33,686 bases of DNA from an uncultured Myxococcales bacterium (GTDB lineage Bacteria; Myxococcota_A; Polyangia; Fen-1088): contig CALAOV010000326.1 in NCBI GenBank assembly GCA_937889515.1, positions 1-33,686 on the forward strand, given 5' to 3'. Positions 18,220 to 26,783 of this stretch are shown here, piece after piece. Below the pieces are notes generated by a model that made no database searches, was not told where the DNA came from, and saw only the letters and a list, made by a program, of their open reading frames with translations. The position numbers were made by a program, and so were the translations under genes. Numbering within the stretch: the first letter of the stretch is position 1; each line of letters starts with the position of its first letter.

Positions 18220-18672
18220 GTGCGCAATCTGCGATGGCTCATGGCGGCAGCGCTGACCCTCGCCTCGTGCGGAACGGTGCTCTACGACGTCCCGGCGACC
18301 CGCAGCGCCGACGGATGGACCATCACGGTGCGCCGGCTCAAGGACGGCCCCAACAGCTTTCCGATGGGCGACGGCGGCGGGTTCGCTCCGGCCCATGGGC
18401 AGCGGCTCCTCTACCTCACGGTGAGGATCCGCAACGACGCCCGGGTCAGACGCGATTTCTCGTACGACGCCTGCGACCTCGACGCCGGGCCCGACGCGAT
18501 GCTGCCGAGCCTCATCGATCGGGACGCGGTGGTCCACGCGCTCACCGACAAGGTTGAATCGTACGATCCGGGCGAGGAGCGCGGTCGCCTCCTCGTCTAC
18601 AGCTACCCGAAAGGCGTGTTCCCGACCCGCGTGAAGTGCGGATTTTCGGTGGTGGAGCTGCCGCGGTTCTGA
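18220..18672 (+). CDS. Small lipoprotein, hypothetical
   Basis: GTG start: (V)RNLRWLMAAALTLASCGTVLYDVPATR...; lipobox LASC; in frame with ORF 17884..18672. Confidence 0.65.
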   Translation: MRNLRWLMAAALTLASCGTVLYDVPATRSADGWTITVRRLKDGPNSFPMGDGGGFAPAHGQRLLYLTVRIRNDARVRRDFSYDACDLDAGPDAMLPSLIDRDAVVHALTDKVESYDPGEERGRLLVYSYPKGVFPTRVKCGFSVVELPRF

Positions 18673-18771
18673 GACGCCCCCGATGGAGCTCCCGGGCGTG
18701 CCGGCAATCGCGCCTGCCGATCGCGGCTGCCGATCGCGCCTTCGGATCGACGGCACGCCCAGGTACCTCTG

Positions 18772-20085
18772 TCAGATGATCCCGTGGGCGCGCAACGTGG
18801 TGAGCTGGGCGCGGACCGCCGCGAGACCGCCGGCGGTGTACAGCATGTAGAGGCGCTCGGCGCTCAGGTGTGAGAGCGCCGGGTTGCGGTAACTCTTGTT
18901 GTAACGGGCGGTATCGCTGGGGTTGAAGCCGAAGGCGGGCGCCAGCGTCGCGAGCAGGATCTGCGCGACGGAGACCGCCGGGCCGGTCTGGGTGAAGTCG
19001 GCGTCTGAGAGGTTGTGCAGCTGGTATTCGACCGGGGCATTGACCTGGGTCGGCGTCGCCGCGTTGAGGTCGACCTCGCCCAGATGCTGCACGGCCGGCA
19101 GCCGCAGCAGGCCGCCGCCGTCGACGCGCAGGTAACCATTCGCCACCGGATCGATGCCGGCGATGATGGCGGCCGCGCGCAACCAGTTCACCACCTTGTA
19201 CTCGTTGCCCGAGGTGGGGCTCGAGTGGGCCGACGCCTGGGTGATGACGAACTTGGGCGGAAGGCCGCGCGCCATCGACTCGGCGACGCCGATGATGTGG
19301 TGGGCGCCGGTGCGGGAATCGCCGGCCGCGCCGAAGTTGTCCGTCGCGCCGTTGCCGCCGAAGTTGAACTCGGCGAACTCCGTGCCGTCGGCGTTCCACT
19401 GAAACACGATCGGTTTGCCCCAGTCGTGCAGCAGCGGCGCGGCGACGATGATGTCCTCGTCGATGTCGACGTCGACGCGATCGTTGCCGCCGCGCTCGCC
19501 GTTCGGATCGGCGATGGTCGGCAGCCCGTTGCCGCCGGGATGCCCGTAGACGCGGCGGTAGTTGGCGGCGAAGCTGGTGTCGCTGATGTCGTTGAAGCTC
19601 TCGTGGATGGCAAGCCCGCCCGGATACGAGTGGTGGCCACCAAACACGCTGCCGGGCGCCGAGAAGAACGGCTGCGGCAGGTGCGGGCAGGCGCTGCCGG
19701 CGTCGAGCACCGGGGGGAGCACACCCGACAGCGCGCCGCCCGGGAACACGGCCGCGTCGGCGGCGGCGTAGAGCCCCGCCGCGCTCAGCTTGTCGACGAT
19801 GGCCTGCTTGCTGGCCGCCGTCTCGGCCGTTCGGTGGCGGATGCAGACCTGCCGATTCTCCACCAGCTCGTAGACGTTCCTGGCCAGCGTTCGATCGCCG
19901 ATCCTGGAGATCCGGTTGGAGATGAGCTGTCTGGCCGACTGCACCAGCGCGGACGACGAAGCCAGCCGGGCGGCGTCGTCGTTCCCCGCCCCGGGCACGG
20001 TCTGATCCGCCGCACGCGCGGCCGACGTCAGCCCGCCCGAAACCAGCGAGACGATCGCCATTTCGATAGCGAAGTTCTTCCTCAT
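18772..20085 (-). CDS. Exported protein with HD-phosphohydrolase-like His/Asp motifs
   Basis: Signal peptide MRKNFAIEMAIVSLVSGGLTSAARAADQ; HHSYPGGLAIH ... PLLHDWGKPIVFQW ... AHHIIGVAESMARGLPPKFVITQASAH. Confidence 0.65.
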   Translation of the reverse strand: MRKNFAIEMAIVSLVSGGLTSAARAADQTVPGAGNDDAARLASSSALVQSARQLISNRISRIGDRTLARNVYELVENRQVCIRHRTAETAASKQAIVDKLSAAGLYAAADAAVFPGGALSGVLPPVLDAGSACPHLPQPFFSAPGSVFGGHHSYPGGLAIHESFNDISDTSFAANYRRVYGHPGGNGLPTIADPNGERGGNDRVDVDIDEDIIVAAPLLHDWGKPIVFQWNADGTEFAEFNFGGNGATDNFGAAGDSRTGAHHIIGVAESMARGLPPKFVITQASAHSSPTSGNEYKVVNWLRAAAIIAGIDPVANGYLRVDGGGLLRLPAVQHLGEVDLNAATPTQVNAPVEYQLHNLSDADFTQTGPAVSVAQILLATLAPAFGFNPSDTARYNKSYRNPALSHLSAERLYMLYTAGGLAAVRAQLTTLRAHGII

Positions 20086-20214
20086 GATGAGCTCCCTGTT
20101 CGACTTGGAGCGCGGGGGCGGAATGCCTCCGACGCGTGGCTATCCCTTACCCGCTGGCGATGGACCGCGCAGTCACAGCTGGACGACGTTCACGCAAACC
20201 GACCGCGTCACGAA

Positions 20215-20249
20215 CAACGGAGACCGTTGCCGTACTGATACAGATCAGT
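20215..20249. promoter_or_regulatory. Two adjacent inverted repeats (operator-like) in a divergent intergenic region
   Basis: CAACGG-AGA-CCGTTG (20215-20229) and ACTGAT-ACAG-ATCAGT (20234-20249), both perfect. Confidence 0.55.
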
Positions 20250-20287
20250 TTCGATCACCGCGCTCCGGTTGTGAGAGACCGTGGAGC

Positions 20288-21181
20288 ATGGTTGTCGCGG
20301 GGTCGAGCCGAAGAATGTCGAGGGCCTGGGGGGGCAGGATCGTCGGCGTGGTCCAGGCACGTCTCGCTTCGACCCGCCTTCCCAGCAAGGTCCTGCTGCC
20401 CATCCAGGGGCGCCCGGTCTTGCAGTGGATGCTCGAGCGGGTGCGGGACGCGCAGGAGCTGGATGAAGTCGTCGTCGCGACCAGCGATCTTCCCAGCGAC
20501 GATCCCATCCGCGCCCTCTGCATCGAGATGGGGGTGCCCTATCTCTCGGGCCATCCGATCGATCTGCTCGACCGCCACCAGCAGGTGGCCCGCGCGCTCG
20601 ACGCGGATGCGGTGGTCAAGATTCCGTCGAATTGTCCGCTCGTCGATCCGCGCGTCATCGACGCGGTCGTCGGGTGCTTTCGCTTCCACCATCCGCGCTA
20701 CGCCTTCGTCAGCAATTTGCACCCGGCGAGCTGGCCCGACGGAAACGACGTCGAGGTGATCCGGGTCGACGCGCTCGTCCAGGCCTGGCGGGAAGGGGCG
20801 CGCCCGTTCGAGCGCGAGCACACGACGCCGTTCATCTGGGATCGGCCCGAACGATTCTCGATCGGCAACGTGCGTCGGCCGGGCGGGCGCGACCTGTCGG
20901 GCAGTCACCGATTGACGCTGGAGTACCACGAGGACTATCGCCTCATCGAAGCCGTCTTCGAGGCCCTCCACCGCCCAGGGCTGCCGCCGTTTTCGGCGGA
21001 AGAGATCATCGACTACCTGGACACACGTCCCGACTTGCGCTCGCTCAATGCGCAGCGTCTGGGGACGAGCTGGATCTCGCACCACCTCGATGAGCTCCGC
21101 ACCCTGCGGCGGGCGCCCCCCGCGCGATCCTCGACCTCTTCCGGGCGGGCCGGGCGAACGACCACCCAGACGACACGCTAG
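20288..21181 (+). CDS. SpsF-like cytidylyltransferase/glycosyltransferase family protein
   Basis: IVGVVQARLASTRLPSKVLLPIQGRPVLQWMLERVRDAQELDEVVVATSDLPSDDPI ... KIPSNCPLVDPRVID. Start 20288 or 20315. Confidence 0.85.
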   Translation: MVVAGSSRRMSRAWGGRIVGVVQARLASTRLPSKVLLPIQGRPVLQWMLERVRDAQELDEVVVATSDLPSDDPIRALCIEMGVPYLSGHPIDLLDRHQQVARALDADAVVKIPSNCPLVDPRVIDAVVGCFRFHHPRYAFVSNLHPASWPDGNDVEVIRVDALVQAWREGARPFEREHTTPFIWDRPERFSIGNVRRPGGRDLSGSHRLTLEYHEDYRLIEAVFEALHRPGLPPFSAEEIIDYLDTRPDLRSLNAQRLGTSWISHHLDELRTLRRAPPARSSTSSGRAGRTTTQTTR

Positions 21182-21194
21182 GTGTCTCGCGACC

Positions 21195-22124
21195 TCAGGT
21201 CCGTTCCAGCCGGGCGCGGTCCCACTTCGCGAGATCCGCCGCCGCGACGTAGGTGCTCTCGAGGAAGGCCATCACCTGCGCCGACGGATCTGCGGCGCTC
21301 CGCACGGCCGCGTACGGCAGAACGAACTCGCCCAGCGCCGGCTCGTATCGCGCGGCCGCCGGGCGCACGGCCGCCTCCGCGAACCCGGCGGGCGCCGGAT
21401 AGGCGTAGGCGTAGTATGCGGCCTCCGGGAAACGCGCGTCGCCCGCCCAGAAGCCGGCGCTGCTCACCTCCTGCGAATACGCCTCCTGCATCACCCGATC
21501 GGCGACGTGGGGGATCCCGCCGGGGTGCAGCGGGGCCGGGCGTCCCGAAAAGCGCGTGGCGGCCAGATCGCCCGCGCCCCAGAAGAAGTGCACCGGGCTG
21601 GCCTTGCCGGTAAAGCGTCCCCGAAACTCCTCGAGCAGTCGATCGGCCTGGATCAGCGCGCGGAAGAATCGATTCGCCCAGTCCGCATCGTAGCGACAGA
21701 CCCGAGGGTCCCGATCGAGGAGCACGCGGTCCGAGATCTCGACGGCGATGGGATCGATCGCCACCGTCACGCCCAGCTTTGCCAGCCGGCGGGTGTATTC
21801 GGAATAAAAGGCCGACAACGGTTGGTCGCAGAGGCTCAGCGATTCGATGCCGCCGTCGCTGGTGCGGGCCACCAGGCGGTGATCGATGAAGTCGAGCTCG
21901 ATGTCGAGCAGGCGGTCGCCGACGGGCATCGACCTCGTCGACAGGCCCCGGGCCGACACCCGCAGCGACACCTGCCACCAATGATTCACCATCGGGGTGA
22001 GCGCGAGACGCGTCTTGCCCAGGATCTGGCCCCACAGGAGCAGCGACTGGCTGGTCTCGACGCCGCCTCCGACGTCGAGACGTGGCCAGGCTTCGGAATC
22101 GGCGGGACCATTTGCAGGCACCAT
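21195..22124 (-). CDS. DUF5996 family protein
   Basis: LLLWGQILGKTRLALTPMVNHWWQVSLRVSARGLSTRSMPVGDRLLDIELDFIDHRL; start ATG at 22124. Confidence 0.85.
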   Translation of the reverse strand: MVPANGPADSEAWPRLDVGGGVETSQSLLLWGQILGKTRLALTPMVNHWWQVSLRVSARGLSTRSMPVGDRLLDIELDFIDHRLVARTSDGGIESLSLCDQPLSAFYSEYTRRLAKLGVTVAIDPIAVEISDRVLLDRDPRVCRYDADWANRFFRALIQADRLLEEFRGRFTGKASPVHFFWGAGDLAATRFSGRPAPLHPGGIPHVADRVMQEAYSQEVSSAGFWAGDARFPEAAYYAYAYPAPAGFAEAAVRPAAARYEPALGEFVLPYAAVRSAADPSAQVMAFLESTYVAAADLAKWDRARLERT

Positions 22125-22290
22125 GGTGCCGCGAACATGGCTCACTTTCGGCACCCGAGCCAGCGGCGAAACCCGACGATCGAGCGAAGATTTGCGGGGG
22201 CGCCTATAATGCCAGCGGTCTGCCAGCTCTGGGATGACAGGCCGTAGATGTACCCGAAGTTCGAATTGATGTTGGCGGGGGGCGCCTAAC

Positions 22291-24876
22291 ATGGGCTCCG
22301 GGCGTCCCATACCCGATTCCGTTCCGGCCGTGCTCGGCCGCGGCGCCATCATCGGGCGCTACGTGGTGCTCGGTCTGGTCGGGCGCGGCGGAATGGGCGA
22401 GGTGTACGGCGCGTACGATCCGGAGCTCGAGCGCAAGGTCGCGGTCAAGCTCCTGCGCATCAAGCCCGGCAACGGCGTCACGCTGAGCGAAGGGCGCCAG
22501 CGCACGCTGCGGGAAGCGCAGGCCATCGCGCGCCTCTCGCACCCCAACGTGGTGGTCGTCTACGACGTGGGGACCTTCGAGGACAAGGTCTTCATCGCGA
22601 TGGAGTTCGTCGAGGGAACCACCTTGACGTACTGGCTGGAGGCGCAGCCGCGGACCTGGCAGGAGATCTTGAAGGTGTTCGTGGCGGCCGGGCATGGGCT
22701 GGCGGCGGCGCACGACAAGGGCCTGGTCCACCGCGACTTCAAGCCCGACAACGTCATGGTGGGCCGCGACAACCAACCCCGCGTGATGGACTTCGGGTTG
22801 GCGCGGCAGGCCAGCGACAAGCCGGCTCAACCGCGAACACCGCCCGATCCGATCCCCATCACGATCTTCAGCTCGTCGCCCGGCGTCGACGGCGAGAGCG
22901 TGACCCGGGTGCTGCAAGAGGGGGCGGCGGCGATAGAGGCTGGGACGCCGGTGTCGGGCGCGTTCGACATGCACCTCACGCGAACCGGCGCGATGATGGG
23001 GACGCCCACGTACATGGCGCCCGAGCAGTTCCGCGGCCTGGCGACCGACGCGCGCACCGACCAGTTCAGCTTCTGCATCTCGCTGTACGACGCGCTCTAC
23101 AAAGAGCGGCCCTTCGCGGGCGACGGGATCAACGCGCTGGCGACCAACGTCATCCGCGGCGACGTCCGCAACGCGCCGGCGAATTCCAAGGTGCCGCTCT
23201 GGCTGCGCAAGGTCCTGCTGCGCGGCCTGCGACCGAATTCTGCCGACCGCTGGCCGTCGATGGAGGACCTCATCGACGCGCTCGGGAAAAACCCGACCGT
23301 CAAGCGGCGCCGGTGGGCGATCGTGTGCGGCGCCGTCGCCCTCACCGCCGGCTTGGCCGTGGCCGCGCGCCCGCTGCTGACCGAGAACCGCAAGGTCTGC
23401 GTCGCAGGCCCGGAGAAGCTGGCCGGCATCTGGGACCTGCCGCCGTCCGACGGCGCCGTACCGCTCCGCCATGCCCAGATCCGCCAGGCCTTCCTACAGA
23501 CGGGCAAGAGCTACGCGCCCGACGTCTTCGCGACCGTCAGTCGGGCATTGACGGGCTACGCGCAACGCTGGGCCGACATGTACAAGGAGACCTGTGAGGC
23601 GACCCAGCTCCGCGGTGAGCAATCGGCGGAGGTGCTCGACCTGCGTATGTCTTGCTTGCAAGAACGGCGGGACGGGTTGCGGGCCTTGACCGACGTTTTC
23701 AGCCAGGCGACGGGCGAGGTGGTCGAGAACGCGGTGAGTGCCACCAACGCGCTCGGCACGTTCGATCGCTGCACCAACGTTCCGCTCCTGCGCGCGGTCG
23801 TCAAGCCTCCGGAAGATCCGGCGACGCGCGCCAAGGTGAACGAGTTACGAACCCGCGTGGCAGATCTTAAGGCGCGCTTCGATGCCGGACGGTGGAAGGA
23901 GGCGTTGAAGGATGCGCCATCGCTCGTTACCGCGACGACGACGCTCGGGTATCAACCGCTGCTGGCCGAGACTCTCCTCCTCCAAGGCAACATGATGATG
24001 AGCGCGGGCAATCCCTCCGCCGCGGAGAAAACCATCGTCAAAGCCTACTGGCGTGCGGACGCGTCACGGCACGACGAGCTTCGCGCCGAGGCTGCGGCTC
24101 TGCTGGTTTTTGTCGTCGGATTCCAAGAGGGACACCTAGACGACGCCGATCGGTGGGCGACCGCGGCCCAATCGGTGCTCGAGCGGCTGGGCGGGCACGA
24201 GCTGTTGCAGGCGTGGTTGCTCAATGACCTCGGGTGCGTCTACTCCTTGCAGGGTCGGAAGGAGGAGGTGGTCCAGCTCATGAAAGAGAGCCTCCGGCTC
24301 AAAGCGAAGGCTCTCGGCCCAGATCATCCGGACGTCGGAATATCCGAAGGAAATCTCGGCCTCGCGCTTAGAGAACTCGGTCGAGCTGATGAGGCCCTCA
24401 TTCACATCGATCGAGCTATCGGATTGCAGGAGCGAGCACTGGGCGCTGGACACCCGGCGATCGCCACTGAGCTCAACAACCGCGGTGAGATCCTGAACGC
24501 GCTCGGACGCTATCAAGAGGCGCGCCTCGCGTTTCAGCGCGCACGCGTCGTCTGGGAGCGGGAGCTGGGGCCGGACAACCTGAACCTCGGTTACGCACTG
24601 ACGGGTATCGGTGTTAGCCATCTCGCAGAAGGGAACCCAGCCAGCGCGTTGGTGCCGCTCGAGCGCGCGTTCAAGATTCGGGCTGCCCAGGAAACCGAAC
24701 CCTCCAGGCGCGCTGAAACCAGCTTCGCGTTGGCGCGGGCCCTCTGGGACTCGAACCGCGATCGCATGCGCGCCCTCGTCCTCGCTCAAGAAGCGAGGAC
24801 GGACTACGGCCGGACCCCCGCAAAAACGAAGCTAACTGAGGTCGACCGCTGGCTTGTGAATCACGGCCCGAGATAG
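22291..24876 (+). CDS. Serine/threonine protein kinase with C-terminal TPR repeats
   Basis: GRGGMGEVYGAYDPELERKVAVKLL, HRDFKPDNVMVG, DFGLAR, GTPTYMAPEQF; TM near VCGAVALTAGLAVAARPLL; TPRs (LGPDHPDVGISEGNLGLALRELGRADEALIHIDRAI...). Confidence 0.95.
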   Translation: MGSGRPIPDSVPAVLGRGAIIGRYVVLGLVGRGGMGEVYGAYDPELERKVAVKLLRIKPGNGVTLSEGRQRTLREAQAIARLSHPNVVVVYDVGTFEDKVFIAMEFVEGTTLTYWLEAQPRTWQEILKVFVAAGHGLAAAHDKGLVHRDFKPDNVMVGRDNQPRVMDFGLARQASDKPAQPRTPPDPIPITIFSSSPGVDGESVTRVLQEGAAAIEAGTPVSGAFDMHLTRTGAMMGTPTYMAPEQFRGLATDARTDQFSFCISLYDALYKERPFAGDGINALATNVIRGDVRNAPANSKVPLWLRKVLLRGLRPNSADRWPSMEDLIDALGKNPTVKRRRWAIVCGAVALTAGLAVAARPLLTENRKVCVAGPEKLAGIWDLPPSDGAVPLRHAQIRQAFLQTGKSYAPDVFATVSRALTGYAQRWADMYKETCEATQLRGEQSAEVLDLRMSCLQERRDGLRALTDVFSQATGEVVENAVSATNALGTFDRCTNVPLLRAVVKPPEDPATRAKVNELRTRVADLKARFDAGRWKEALKDAPSLVTATTTLGYQPLLAETLLLQGNMMMSAGNPSAAEKTIVKAYWRADASRHDELRAEAAALLVFVVGFQEGHLDDADRWATAAQSVLERLGGHELLQAWLLNDLGCVYSLQGRKEEVVQLMKESLRLKAKALGPDHPDVGISEGNLGLALRELGRADEALIHIDRAIGLQERALGAGHPAIATELNNRGEILNALGRYQEARLAFQRARVVWERELGPDNLNLGYALTGIGVSHLAEGNPASALVPLERAFKIRAAQETEPSRRAETSFALARALWDSNRDRMRALVLAQEARTDYGRTPAKTKLTEVDRWLVNHGPR

Positions 24877-24885
24877 TCGAGGCGA

Positions 24886-25053
24886 TCAGGCCGCGACGAC
24901 CCCGCGCGCATTGTGGTTGTTCTGCCAGATGCCCAACCCCGCCTTGATCGCGGTCCTAACGCGCAGGCCGGAGCGGGTGTGGTTCGCGGTGTATAAGCCG
25001 CCCGCTTTGATCCCCGTAGTCACCTTGAGTCCCGCGTTCGATTTCGTCTTCAT
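24886..25053 (-). CDS. Small basic repeat peptide (candidate secreted/RiPP-like or antimicrobial peptide)
   Basis: MKTKSNAGLKVTTGIKAGGLYTANHTRSGLRVRTAIKAGLGIWQNNHNARGVVAA; SD-like AAAGGGA ahead of ATG; internal duplication; no Asp/Glu. The longer 116-aa ORF from a TTG is considered less likely. Confidence 0.6.
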   Translation of the reverse strand: MKTKSNAGLKVTTGIKAGGLYTANHTRSGLRVRTAIKAGLGIWQNNHNARGVVAA

Positions 25054-25126
25054 GGTCATTTCCCTTTGGTGTGTGTGTGGCAGCATCGTTTGGTTCCCGA
25101 CGTGTGTGGCAATGTGCCCGCAGGTC

Positions 25127-25220
25127 TGCCCGCGGGCAACAAAAAACGCGCTCGAGCTGTGCGAATGTCGCACCCGAGTTTCCTTAGTGTTTCCATGATG
25201 TTTCACGCGTTTTTGAAACA
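25127..25220 (-). promoter_or_regulatory. Structured leader/operator region upstream of the small peptide gene
   Basis: Palindrome TGCCCGCGGGCA (25127-25138); A6 (T6 on minus strand) at 25141-25146; inverted repeat GTGCGA-ATG-TCGCAC (25159-25173); TGTTTC at 25188-25193 and 25199-25204 with inverted TGAAACA at 25214-25220. Confidence 0.5.
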
Positions 25221-25304
25221 CCTGCTCGTCAGCCAATTGACGCTGCTGATACCCGCCCGCGCGCGTTTGGAAACCGGCCTCCGGCGGGCCAGAATGGGCG
25301 CGCC

Positions 25305-26087
25305 GTGGCCAACGCCGTCCACACCTTCCACGCGCTCGCCTTCGTCGAGAACTTCCCGCTCAAGGAGCTGGCGCTGCTCTACCCGGAGGCCAAGCGCACC
25401 CACCACCGGCTCTGGTTTCCGGCGCCGGCAGGGGGGACGGTATTCATGTTCCCGTCTGGCGCCCTGGTGTTTCACGACATGGGCCAGCCGGCGCGCGAGA
25501 CGGAGATTGCCCGGCTGCGGCGCGCCCTACCCGGGCTGAGCGACGCACAGGTCTTGACCGAGGAGTTCTCGGTGCGCGAAGTGGCGGGCGCGCGCCCCGA
25601 CATCGAGGGCGGCGAGCTGGTGGTCGATCAGCTGACCTTCGAGCGGGCTGGCGTCGTGGCGCTGTCGATCGCGCAGAGCGCCGCGATGGAATACTACGAG
25701 CGCATCGTCGATCAGATGTTCACCGAGACCGATCGCCTGGTGGACAAGCTGGAGAAGACCGGCACCATGCCGATCTTCACGCGCGCACTTCATCGGTTCA
25801 TCGGCGCCGCCATCGGAACCCGGAGCGAGGTGCTTTCCGTGCTGCACCTGTTCGACAAGCCCGACGCGGCCTGGGACGATCCGGGTGCCGAGAAGATCTA
25901 CGAGCAACTGCGCGCCGAGTTCGATCTGGTGGATCGCCACCAGGCCCTGGAGCTGAAGCTGCGGAGCGTGCAGGACGCCCTCGAGCTGGTGACCGACATC
26001 GCCCGGGACAAAAGGTTGGTCTGGCTGGAGATCTCGATCGTCTTGCTCATCGTGCTCGAGATCGGCCTCAACCTGTTCCGCCGCTGA
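25305..26087 (+). CDS. RMD1/DUF155 family protein
   Basis: VALSIAQSAAMEYYERIVDQMFTETDRLVDKLEKTG ... IGTRSEVLSVLHLFDKPDAAWDDPGAEKIYEQLRAEFDLVDRHQALELKLRSVQDALEL + C-terminal TM (LEISIVLLIVLEIGLNLF). Confidence 0.88.
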   Translation: MANAVHTFHALAFVENFPLKELALLYPEAKRTHHRLWFPAPAGGTVFMFPSGALVFHDMGQPARETEIARLRRALPGLSDAQVLTEEFSVREVAGARPDIEGGELVVDQLTFERAGVVALSIAQSAAMEYYERIVDQMFTETDRLVDKLEKTGTMPIFTRALHRFIGAAIGTRSEVLSVLHLFDKPDAAWDDPGAEKIYEQLRAEFDLVDRHQALELKLRSVQDALELVTDIARDKRLVWLEISIVLLIVLEIGLNLFRR

Positions 26088-26090
26088 GCG

Positions 26091-26774
26091 CTAGTCGCCG
26101 CGGTATAGCGACGGGAACAGCTTCTTGAGGTGCGCCACCTTCGGGGCGTCGTTGATCGCGATGTAGGGATTGTCGGGGTGCAGCCGCGCGTAGTTCTGGT
26201 GGTAGCCCTCGGCCGGGTAGAACGCCTGCAGCGGGACGATCTGCGTGACGATCCGACCGTGGAATACCTTGGCCCGATCCAGTTGCTGCACGTACGCCTC
26301 GGCGACCCGTTTTTGATCCGCCGCGGTGAAGAAGAGAGCCGACCGGTACTGCGTGCCTTCGTCCGGCCCCTGGCGGTTGAGCTCGGTCGGATCGTGTGCC
26401 ACCGAGAAGAAGACCTTCAGCAGCTGACCGAAGGAGACCTGGGCCGGATCGAACGTCACCTTGACCGACTCCGCGTGGCCCGTGTCGCCGGTGCTGACGA
26501 GATCGTATTTCGCCGTCGAGGCCGCGCCGCCGGCATAGCCGGAGGTCGCGTCGGCGACGCCCTTGACGTGCTGAAAGACGGCTTGCACGCCCCAGAAACA
26601 TCCGCCGGAGAAGACGGCGGTCTCGAGGCCGGCCTTGCCCTTCGCCGGCGCGCTGTCCGTGACGGGCGAGGGGAGGGGGACGCCGTCTCCGGCGCGGGCG
26701 TACCGCCAGAACAGGCCGCCGGCGGCGAGGACGACGGCGATCGGGAGGGCGGCCTTTCGAAGGGAGCTGGTCAT
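26091..26774 (-). CDS. msrA: Peptide-methionine (S)-S-oxide reductase MsrA (exported/membrane-anchored)
   Basis: AVFSGGCFWGVQAVFQHVKGVADATSGYAGG ... YDLVSTGDTGHAESVKVTFDPAQVSFGQLLKVFF ... DPTELNRQGPDEGTQYRSALFF; N-terminal hydrophobic segment. Confidence 0.95.
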   Translation of the reverse strand: MTSSLRKAALPIAVVLAAGGLFWRYARAGDGVPLPSPVTDSAPAKGKAGLETAVFSGGCFWGVQAVFQHVKGVADATSGYAGGAASTAKYDLVSTGDTGHAESVKVTFDPAQVSFGQLLKVFFSVAHDPTELNRQGPDEGTQYRSALFFTAADQKRVAEAYVQQLDRAKVFHGRIVTQIVPLQAFYPAEGYHQNYARLHPDNPYIAINDAPKVAHLKKLFPSLYRGD

Positions 26775-26783
26775 GCCCCCGTT

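Noticed and set aside
24886-25236. 116-aa version of the basic peptide from a TTG start
   Set aside because: The extra 61 residues cover the inverted repeats and T-tract region; the SD-like AAAGGGA and ATG favour the 55-aa form. Not fully excluded.
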